This document shows, in pieces, positions 55,242 to 64,000 of a stretch of 64,000 nucleotides of DNA. The notes below the pieces were generated by a model. The model searched no databases and had not been told where the DNA came from. It was given only the letters and a program-made list of their open reading frames with translations. Made by a program: the position numbers and the translations under genes. The stretch's first letter is position 1. Each line of letters starts with the position of its first letter. Origin of the DNA: Monomorium pharaonis (taxonomy: Eukaryota; Arthropoda; Insecta; Hymenoptera; Formicidae); NCBI RefSeq assembly GCF_013373865.1, contig NC_050473.1:22699252-22763251 (forward strand), in the 5' to 3' direction.

Positions 55242-58200
55242 CTACACATCCAGGGGTTCCTGGTAGGGCTTCAGGTCCTTTATGTGGACCTTCCCAATAC
55301 TTCCCCCCGTCAAATCGGCGAGCTCGTAGACCACTGGCGATAGGATCCTCCGTATCACGAACGGGCCGTGAAATTTTCGCGCCAACTTTGCCGAAAAGTG
55401 CCGCGCCCCCGACGATAATACGTGGTGCCGCTTCAGCACCTGTTCACCCACCTCAAATTGGCGGTCGCGATGTCGGCGATTATAATATTTCGCCTGTTTC
55501 TCGTGGGCCGCCTCGAGGTTCTCAACTACCCACTCCTGCAGTGCCTCGAGGCGCTCCATTCGCTCTCGCCATTCGGCCGGTTCGGTTCGTTCGACCTCGA
55601 CGGCCGCTTCGTCCCGATACAGTCCCACCGGCGGTGGCTCCCGTCCCAAATTCAAAAATGCCGGTGTCGCCTGCAAGGACGTATGGTGCGCCGAATTATA
55701 CGCGAACCGAAATTCATGCACGTGCGCGTCCCACTCACGGACTCCCTATCCACGAACGCGGTGATCATTGTCTTTAGTACGCGGTTCACGCGTTCGACCG
55801 GGTTGGCCTGCGGGTGGTAGGGCGGGACCGTCGCGTGGTGAATACCGCACCGCTGCGTCAAAGCCTGTATTTCTCTGTTAACGAACTCCGTCCCGTTATC
55901 GGTTAGAAGCACGCGCGGCGTACCCCACCTATAAATAACCAACTCTTCTATCGCCTCGCGGATTCTCTTTCCGGTAGCTTTTCGAAGTGGGCAGCACTCC
56001 ACCCACTTTGTGAAGAGATCCTGAAGGACGAGTAAATATGAATGTCCCGCTTTACTGGTTGGGAGAGGACCCATTATGTCTGCCGCGACTACCGTCCACG
56101 GTGACTCTATCACTCTTTGTCCCATCAAACCGGCCGGAGCGTCCTGCTCTACCTTCGTCCTTTGGCACGTATCACAACGACGCACGTACTCCGCCACATC
56201 CCGATACATGCGCGGCCAGTGATACCGCAAAGCAATTCGCTGGTACGTCTTATCGACCCCCAAATGTCCGGCGTGAGGAGGATCGTGGTTCTCGCGGATC
56301 ACTTCCCGTCGCGTCTCCCTCGGTACTACTCTTTTCCACTGGTTCCGGTCGCCGACAACCCTCGCGATGCCGCGCGTCTTTCTTACGTATAGCTCGTCGC
56401 CCTCCAATTTCCAGTCAGGGTACCGCCGCGGATTTCTCGTTATCTCTTCCGCCCGCCCGACGTACCACTGGTCGTCCGTCGCGATCACGGCGCAGAGTTC
56501 CTCGCCCCCTTCGTACATTCGCGAGAGGGCGTCCGGTACGTGATGCATGGCCCCCTTCCGATATTCAATCACGTAATCGTATTCTAGGAGCTCTAACGCC
56601 CATCTCGCTAGTCGGCCCGTAGGGTTTCTTAAATTGTGCAGCCACCGTAGGCTGTTGTGGTCCGTTACCACCGTGAAACGATAGCCCTCGAGGTAGGGCC
56701 TAAATTTCCGAATTGCCCAAACAACCGCTAAACACTCCCGTCGTGGAGTATTTCTTTTCCGCATCCGTTAACGAGCGACTCGCGTACGCGATGACGTGTT
56801 CGGCTCCCCCGATCTTCTGCGATAGTACCGCGCCTAAGCCCACCGAACTAGCGTCTGTCTGCACTACAAACGGCTTCTCAAAGTCCGGACACGATAATGT
56901 GGGAGAATTCACGAGACACGATTTTATCACCTCAAAAGCTTGCTTTTGAGTGTCCCCCCACTCCCAAGAGCGGTTCTTCCTTAAAAGGCTCGTCAATGGC
57001 TCCAATCGGGCCGCACACTGTGGTATAAAACGTCGATACCACGACGCCATACCAATAAAACGACGCAATTGACGAATGTTACGCGGCGGCGGGTACTCTA
57101 GTATAGCGACCGTCTTCTCCGGGTCCACCGTTAGCCCTTCGTGTTGTACCAAAAATCCGAGGTATTTGACTTGCGAGCGACAGAATTTGCTTTTGTCCGG
57201 GTTGATAGTGAGGCCCGCCTCTCCGATACGATTGAACACGCGCCCGAGCCAGTGGAGGTGTTCCTTGAAAGTTCTTGTTACGATAACGATATCGTCAAGA
57301 TAAGCGAACGCGTGCGGTTCCATCTCGAGCCCTATCAATCTATCTAAAAGTCTCTGAAACGTTGCGGGGGCTCCCGTGAGCCCATACGGCATGCGTGTAA
57401 ATTGAAAGAGCCCCTTCCCTGGGACTGTAAAGGCGGTATATTCCTTACTATTCTTTTCCAGAGGGATCTGGAAGTAGGCCTGACTCAAGTCTATCGTCGA
57501 TATGTATCGCGCCGCTCGCAGCTTGTCTAATATCGAGTTCATGTACGGCAGTGGGTACGCGTCCTTTTTCGATACGTCATTTAACTTCCGGAAGTCTAGG
57601 CAGAACCGATACGTGCCGTTCGGCTTCTTTATCATAACTATGGGCGTTGACCACTCGCTATTCGAGGGTTCTATAATGCCGGCCTCCAACATTTTATCTA
57701 CTTCCTCGTAGATAGCCTGTTGTATTTTCGGCGACACGGGGTAGTACCGCTGCTTGATCGGCGCGTGCCCCCCGACGTCGATACGATGTTCCGTTAAGGG
57801 GGTCGTCCCTGGTCTCTTAGGGTCCCTGACGACTTCCGACCTTAGAAACTCAGCTAATTCGCGACTTTCCGCGGCCGATAGTTCGCTCAATCCCCCCTGC
57901 GAGGTGTCGGGCGTTAGACTCGCGTTCGCCTCCTCGCGTTGTACCGCCCCTTCTCTCGGCGCCTCCCTAGCGCCGCTCTCGCTGTCCGTCCGCTGACCGC
58001 CGGTCGCCCCCCTCGTTAACGCGGCCGATAACGACTGGGTGGTCTCGGTCTCCAGAGAGAACTGTCTCGTCGGGTCGTCTCCGAAAGCCCATGTCTTCGC
58101 CGAAAAATTCACGACCATCCCGAAAGCCGACAAAAAATCCACGCCCAGAATGCACGATAAGCCGACCGTAGGTAGTGCGTACGCCCTCACCGTCCGTTTC

Positions 58201-58586
58201 CGATTACCCAGCTCGAACGGGATCTCTACCTCCCCCCTCACTCTTGTCGTTTGTCCGGTCGCGGTGGTCACCCGCCGATCCGCGGCCGGACGAAACCGAA
58301 AACCTAAACGTTTCACCAAATCAATCGTCTCCGCCCCTAGTATTGTGCGGCTCGATCCGGAGTCCAACAGCGCACGGACGCCATGGCCCAATATCTCGAC
58401 GTTAAGAAAGGAGAGATAGGAGTCCCTCACCCCGAACGAATTGCAGACATAGTCGGTCTGAATCGTCGCGACTGCATTTTCGGGGCCGATAGGTGCAGGA
58501 GTCGGACCGCCCCCGGGTCGCGACTCCCCTACGCGTTTCCCGAACACGTGGGACAAGTGCGCGTCGTGACCCCGGCCCTCCCGCAC
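55242..58586 (-). pseudogene. pol of the 12.2 kb gypsy element, two frame breaks
   Basis: ORF 58586-56700: protease ALLDSGSSRT (Asp75), long linker, RT with TIDLSQAYF (Asp366) and YLDD at 429-432, and RNase H QTDASSVGLG. A shift near 56750 leads to ORF 56764-55652: the RNase H end (TVVTDHNSL), integrase zinc residues H160, H164, C197 and C200, and catalytic D229, D289 and E324. A second shift near 55720 leads to ORF 55721-55242 with the GPF/Y-type end (KFHGPFVIRRIL...VHIKDLKPY). No chromodomain. Pol overlaps the gag knuckle frame by about 60 nt in the -1 register, as expected for programmed frameshifting. The two internal shifts may be mutations or assembly errors. Confidence 0.85.
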
Positions 58587-59756
58587 CGATAGCAGTTCAT
58601 CCGCGGGGCCTCCTTACAATCGCGCGCGTAATGTCCCGTTCCTTCGCAATTCCAGCACTTTCCAGTAAGTGCCCGGCGTCGTCGTAGACGTACTCGGGGC
58701 GGCCGACGTGGCTTGCGCGCTTGCGTCGCCGCCCGCGGCCGGTCTCCTTTCCTTCTTGTTTTTCGCCATTCCGCTTCCCCCCCCGGGAGTCGATACTCCC
58801 AACGCGGCAATCGGATCCGTCGTCCGTCTGTGACGATTTCCCTCCTTCGGCGGCCGATAGGCGAGATCCGGAAACAATGACCTCTCCGGGGGTGGCGGGG
58901 CCCGGTAAGTTTGTGCGGCGCGGTGACAGCTCTCCGCGCGCGCAGCTAGCAATTCTAAGGCGTCCAAATCCGTTACCGCTTCCCGCGGCACCATTGCCTG
59001 CAACCGCGGTAGCATGTGGCGATGCGCGTAACCGATTTTCTCTGCCTCGCCCCATGGTGGCGTTAAACGATCGAACATCGTGCCCAAACACGTTAAATAG
59101 TCGACGACGGGCTCCCGCTCCCCCTGGGTACGGTGCATTATCTTGTCCCGTAGCGCGAATTGGAAATCCGGGTCTCCAAAGCGCACCCGCCACGCGGCCT
59201 TAAACGCCGCCCAAGTCGTCAAGCGCGCCTTCTTACCCCGGAACCAGTGCAGCGCGATCCCCGACAAAAAGAACGGCAGGCAACGCAAAATATCCGCGTC
59301 GTCCAACGGAATGAATTCGCGCCCCTCCTCGATCCGTATCAAGAACGTCTCGGCGTCCTCTCCGCGCGTTCCCGAAAACTTCAAGTTCCATTTTCGCATA
59401 ATATTGTATGCGTTGCCCATGGAACCGCCCCCCCAATCCCGGGAGTAGTGTCCCCCGCTTTCTCTCGAAGGCCTCGCGTGAATGTGGCCGATCGGCCCCC
59501 TCGCAACTTCATATGGGCTATCCGGTCGGTCTCCCTCCCCCTCGGGTAGGACTAAATGGTCCGAGTCCGACATCTCACGGCTCTCGGCCCCCTCCGCAGA
59601 CTCGCACGTGAACGCGGCCCGTCCTCGGCGCAGTAATCGAAGCGCTAATACGGAGTCCGATCCGTCCGTAGATAACCGGCGCCGCTCTAATTCCGCGATC
59701 AGCTGTTCGCGGTCGGCGGTGAAGATCCACGAGTCGTCCCCCTCCCGCCGGTTCAT
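58529..59756 (-). pseudogene. gag of the 12.2 kb gypsy element
   Basis: ATG 59756. The N-terminus has ADREQLIAELERRRLSTDGS (SAP-like). The capsid region includes MRKWNLKFSGTRGEDAETFL, HWFRGKKARLTTWAAFKAAW and YLTCLGTMFDRLTPPWGEAE, resembling the Ty3/gypsy gag capsid. A one-base shift near 58660 separates this from the nucleocapsid frame, which contains CWNCEGTGHYARDC and then CYRCGRAGVTTRTC (the second knuckle lacks His) and stops at 58529. The frame before the shift is the same register as pol. Either a single-base insertion or an assembly error breaks gag. Confidence 0.8.
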
Positions 59757-61833
59757 GCGGTCCCCCGGGGAACGCTGTACGCGTCCCTGTTATCTCGAGC
59801 CGCCTCACGGCGCCCCGTGCCCGCTCAACCCGACGCCGGTCGCTAGTGCGACGGTACACCCGTCGTGGATTACGCGAAAAGGACCAAATCGCCAGTGGTA
59901 AACGCGACTCCCGCACGAATGTATCCCGTCGAATTACTACAATAACCCATACACAAAAAAAAAACAGCACAATACAAAAATATTAGAAATTAATATCAGA
60001 GGTCAGTTATACTGACGAGGTTTCCACAGGCACAAAAAGAATAGGTGTGCAAATATTCGCCCCGTTCGCGAAATCAATTGGTCGGCCCGCGAAACAACAC
60101 TACGTCACACGATAGAGATCCGAAGGTATTCCGAGAGAAAAAGGAAAAAAAAAAGTTTTTCAGATACTCCGTTCTGAAAGGTCAGTAGCTAAACAGTCTC
60201 TCCTCACTAGGAGGGACTAACAATAATAACCGGGCGACCCCCAAAAAAAATATTTTAGAGCTAGGCTCCCGCGGAGGTAATATTTGCACACCAATAATCG
60301 AGTATTAATTTATCGATCCGTCAATCACCGGTCAATACCGAATTGCCGGTGGAATGCCACGAGAAAAGGAAAGGAAAAAAAAACGTTAGTTAATCGTAAA
60401 GCAATCCGAACGGTCTCGTAAATCGATAAATCCCGAAAAAGAAAAAAAAGGAAATCGATAAATCAAATATCTCGCCTAAACGGTATTATTCACACCAAAA
60501 TAATAGGGCACACAATTCAAATATTAAACAAGTAAATCATTGAATTCAATAACTCAAATAAATCAGATATATTAGCGTACACCGAGGGACGAGAAATAAG
60601 TTCGAACAATATTTCGTATTGATGGCGATTTTCTTTCAATCCTCCGCGTGCTCGCAACACCAATCTTTTCGTAAATCATAACATCTCCGTCCTTGGTAAT
60701 GTAAATCTACGTTCTACGGTACGGTCTCTCTTCCCAAAGTTTCACTATCGGCCTTTCGGCCGGGAAGTATTTACGTTCGAGCAACTCCGTACTAGCAAAA
60801 AAAAATTAATAATTAGGAGCACGACGTGATCTACTCGTGATATTGTTATCGCTTGCTCTTTACATTGGCCGTTGGCAATTGGCCTTCCGATACTCGACTT
60901 CACTCTCCGGTATTTAATTCGTCGCGGGAAGAAGTCCCACGGCTCGTATCCCGTGCTCCCTTCAAAGGCTCGATAATACTATGAGAGATAGAAATGGAAA
61001 ACTTGCAGGCGTTTCTCACTAATATCCTTGCACGCTTTATCGCCACTTATTTTCTCCTCCTCCCTCGGCACTCGCCGACAGACACAAGAAATAGCAAGAT
61101 ATTACACAAAAAAAAAATATCACTATCAAATCACAATAGTAAATAACAGAAGTCAAAAAAAAAATATCACATCATATATCAATCGCAAATAATATTCATA
61201 ATATCATTGGAGCGTACGCCGCGAGACGAGAAATAAGTGCGAACAATACTTCGTGCTTATAGCGATCTCGGGGCATTCCTTCTTTGTTTTCTTTCTTTAA
61301 CACAATAGGCTCAGCGATAGCTACCTTACTCACTCGTCAACAAAATCTCAATATTACCAAAATCTTCCTTGAGCCCTTCAACAACACGGCGAACGGTACG
61401 AACTCGAGCGCGCTTCGAAATTCTAATCGTTGTTTTCGTCCTCTCGCAAATTCTTGCGCGTCTCGAAATTTACTCTCGTACTCTCGTATTCTAGCTCACA
61501 AAAAAAAACTTTGCTCGTACCGAGAAAAAAAATCTACAGAGCCTCTCCTGGCTCGTTTAATTTTCTTAGGGAATTGCCCTCGCCACTTATTCCTCTCTCG
61601 TCTCCCGACGTAAGCCCGACAATCAACATAAATTTTCAATAATATCAATTCAAGGTAATTCACAAAATATCAAACACAACATATGCAAGATATTACCAAA
61701 AGAAAGGTTCGCAGGTGTAAGCGGGAAAAGGGGAGACCAAAAAAAATGTAACTCGGAGCCCCCCTCCTTTTCCCCGCGCCAGCCGCTCGACCCGATAGTG
61801 CGCGATAACCGCCTTGCCCCCTTAACTTGAGGG
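59757..61833 (-). other. Long 5' leader of the 12.2 kb element
   Basis: About 2.1 kb without supported ORFs, moderately AT-rich with many A-runs on plus. CGAGACGAGAAATAAGT-like segments recur (near 60580 and 61217: GTACRCCG-GACGAGAAATAAGT). It could hold packaging or internal entry signals, but I see none I can name. Confidence 0.5.
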
Positions 61834-61850
61834 CCCCACGTTGGGCGCCA
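61834..61850 (-). promoter_or_regulatory. Primer-binding site
   Basis: The minus strand reads TGGCGCCCAACGTGGGG, six bases inside the 5' LTR end. TGGCGCCCAACG is the classical form of retroelement primer site (Lys-tRNA-like). The same motif closes each of the extra 125 bp units. Confidence 0.75.
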
Positions 61851-61856
61851 AATTTT

Positions 61857-63588
61857 TGTCACGACTTTTCCTGACCGGGAAAGCCGCGAGCAAAAAGCAG
61901 CGAGACCGATAGGGTAACCGGTACCCCCGATGCCGTGTTTGTCGCGCTCGAATCTCGGCCACACGTTATCACGAAAATGGTTGGGCGCCAGACGCGCTCG
62001 ACGACGCGTCAATTCGCGAAAATCGTTACGCCAAGGTGTCCTCGATCCTCGCGCGACAATCTCGACCAGCTCTGCCTAACGGTAGAGGGGCGGGGTGAAT
62101 CGTAAGGGAGCAGGCGAATGCGGTAACACGAAGTGGCGGACGACACACCAGAAAAATAGACTCCGAACGTAACAAGTAACGAACTTTATTAAAATGAATA
62201 GTCAGACCGAAACAATAATATCACGGGGCGCGGCAGGCGGCGTTCCGACAAGGCGGCGCCCCGGCGCGAATCAAACCAAACAGAAACGCGAACGATACGC
62301 GGGAAGCTCCCGCGGTAGGCACGCGGCCGACAAGGACAGACGATGGAATCTTCCGCGCACATGAATTTCGGACGTTCGAACGTGCCGACACTCCCGGCAA
62401 CTAGAGAACGCGACCGCGTGTCTCGCGGGGGTCACACAATAATCGCCGGCCGCTACCGCACTACACACCGTCGCGAAACCGGAAGTCCCGTCCACCCGCT
62501 ACTCGCGACGCGATACTCGCTCGCGCGAGGGCTTTGCGGCGTGCACGGTCGAGGGGAATCTCCGACGGAACCCACGCGTCTTCACGATCGTCCTCCCCGT
62601 GGCTCGGCGCTTCGGCGTCCCGCCCGCTTGCATCCGATATATCCCCAATTACTGACACGAACGTATGACCGCCCTGCGGTCCACGCGAGTCACGCACCAA
62701 CACAAAAACGGATGCAGAACGGGCCCGGGAACACCTCGCCGGCCGGCAACCGCTCACACTAAGTTATCTTGGCTGGCCACCTCACCGATAACGTCCAGGG
62801 CGTCCTCCCTCGTCTCTCGGCTCGTCCTCTGGCTCTCGCAATGGCCCAGCACGCGCCACACCGATAACTTTGGTCTCTCGAGACACGACCCGCAACTTAA
62901 CGGCTGAACTGCTCGCACGCAAAAGCGGGGTGGATCGCGGTCGATCCCGGATCGACGCCGCGACCCCCCGTCCAGTCATGCGCATTGTTTCCGCGCCGCG
63001 ACCCAATTGCTGCAAGGCACGCAGTCCTGCGTACGCAGGGACGTGCGCGCCGTAATACTTCCGGGGGCCTCGCAGGCCCCCGCGAAATTTTCCTTCTCCC
63101 GCTGGGCCATTTCCCGAGCCGGGGCAGCGCACGCGGGGACCTCCGGTCCTCGTGAGAGGCCTTGACGCCTCCCTCGACGCGTTTGGTCCCATCCGGGCTC
63201 CTCCACAGCCCTCCGGGACGTCCCGTCGTGGTATTGGCGGGCACCGCCGCTTTAGGCTCCGGCCGTGGCTCTCCCAGGGCCACGCCGAATTCCCGTGCGG
63301 GCCGCGTGCTCGTCTCTCCCGGGCACCGGTGGCGTCCTTCCTCCTTCCCCGCATCGTCGTCGCTCTCTCTCCTCCTCTCTCGCTCTCTCGCCGCATTCCA
63401 TCGGAAGACGGCCGCCGCGCAAAGAAATCAAAAATATAAGAAATTAATACTACGCTCGCTAGGTCTGTCGCGGTTCCCCATGGAGATCCCCTCTCGCCTC
63501 TCGCCTGTTTTCCCCGTACGGCGCGAATTCGCAGCCTGTGACGGGGGAGGAACGCTGCTACCCGTGGCAGCTGAGCTACCACGTCACA
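61857..63588 (-). repeat. 5' LTR of the 12.2 kb element
   Basis: 1732 bp, direct repeat of 51753-53484 with one difference noticed by eye. Same internal landmarks, including GGTTGGGCGCCAGACG about 120 bp from the end. Confidence 0.9.
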
Positions 63589-63592
63589 ACAT

Positions 63593-63842
63593 TTTAAAAT
63601 TGTTGTATGGGTCTAATAATGTAGTTCAGGCATTTTTAGTTGTAGGTAAATGTGAAATGCAGTTAGAAATAGATATCTTTAAATACAGCTTAAGGTATTC
63701 CTTACTTAATTGTGATATTCCTTACCAAAAAGTAGATGTAACATTACATTTTTGTACAACTGTCAAGAATATTAATAAAAATAAGAAACTTATGGCAATA
63801 GAAACTAATAACATTCAAAATAATGCGTTTAATGCAAATTAA
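63593..63842 (+). other. Host sequence with an unidentified open frame
   Basis: After the ACAT duplication a frame stays open for about 80 codons (LKLLYGSNNVVQAFLVVGKC, then FKYSLRYSLLNCDIPYQKVD) to TAA at 63840. The residue mix looks coding but I do not recognise it. It could be an exon end cut off by the retroelement insertion; the other side of the insertion (51200-51374) shows no matching frame. Confidence 0.25.
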
Positions 63843-63861
63843 TGCAATTTTTTTAAAAGTA

Positions 63862-64000
63862 CCCAGGTAGCAAGGTGACGTTAATACGACGTCAATAATT
63901 CGTCATTTAAGGTCGCGGACGTCATGTTACCAAATTAAGACGTAATAGTAACGTCATTTTTTGACCTATTAATTACGTCAGTCATTTATCCATCCTACAA
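63862..64000. mobile_element. Left part of a MITE rich in ACGTCA words (cut by window end)
   Basis: It begins CCCAGGTAGCAAGGTGACG and is then dominated by GACGTC, ACGTCA and TGACGT in both orientations. The terminus resembles those at 37986 (CCCAAGTAGCAC) and 35104 (CCCAGTAAGCAA). Confidence 0.45.

Larger units (their letters stand above)
51378..63588 (-). mobile_element. 12.2 kb Ty3/gypsy element with extra 3' LTR-end units
   Basis: Minus-strand order: 5' LTR (63588-61857), primer site, long leader, gag, pol, a third ORF, polypurine-like TGGGGGAG at the LTR edge, 3' LTR (53484-51753), then three 125 bp units (51752-51378). ACAT lies at 51374-51377 and 63589-63592, enclosing the extra units. 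The LTRs differ at one position I noticed (T at 53199, C at 63303), so the insertion is young, although gag and pol contain frame breaks. Confidence 0.9.

Noticed and set aside
58614..59756. gag stop at 58614 as the natural end
   Set aside because: The zinc knuckles lie just beyond in another frame, so the stop follows a frame break.

Overview
This window looks like a transposon-dense stretch of an insect nuclear genome, most likely a hymenopteran and probably an ant. The grounds are GT-AG introns, AT-rich unique DNA cut by GC-rich LTR elements, TA- and TTAA-flanked MITEs, a Penelope-like element, and families I associate with ants (DUF4806, BEN, zeste-type Myb, a Helitron relative with DUF6570). 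The species call is inference. No bacterial operon, rRNA, CRISPR array or intact conserved host gene is visible.

Layout. At 1-7 kb lie two DUF4806-type genes ending towards each other. The left one runs off the window edge. The other (2864-6950, minus strand) can be followed through seven exons whose splice phases agree, apart from one-base slips in two homopolymers. A P-element-like remnant with inverted termini lies between them, and MITEs and a Penelope fragment lie in the introns. At 7-10 kb a CACTA/EnSpm-like transposase is split by an 887 bp TTAA-flanked element. At 12.0-13.2 kb is a solo LTR with TACTT duplications. At 15.1-31.3 kb is one decayed Helitron-like element (Ulp1-like protease, basic region, DUF6570, Helitron Rep region) broken into pieces by later insertions. 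Several of these, once removed with one target duplication, restore the Helitron reading frame exactly. At 31.7-34.8 kb are two Myb-type pseudogenes, the second split by a foldback element with ATAAAATG duplications. At 35.6-37.6 and 47.1-49.1 kb are two copies of a 2 kb solo LTR. At 38-41.4 kb is a cluster of long hairpins. At 41.5-47.0 kb is a complete but disabled Ty3/gypsy element. At 49.5-51.2 kb are the 3' exons of a BEN-domain gene. At 51.4-63.6 kb is a 12.2 kb gypsy element with nearly identical 1732 bp LTRs.

How the parts work together. Almost everything is a nested stack of mobile DNA, and matching target-site duplications (AGGG, TATT, CAGAA, TACTT, AGAC, GTAT, ATAT, ACAT, ATAAAATG, TTAA, TA) let the insertions be ordered. 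The most novel-looking items are in the 12.2 kb element. It carries an extra zinc-knuckle ORF in the env position, apparently copied from its own gag nucleocapsid, with repeated TQT motifs. It also has three extra tandem 125 bp LTR-end/primer-site units outside its 3' LTR but inside its target duplication. The Helitron with an attached Ulp1-type protease and the foldback elements with two-word repeat arms are also notable.
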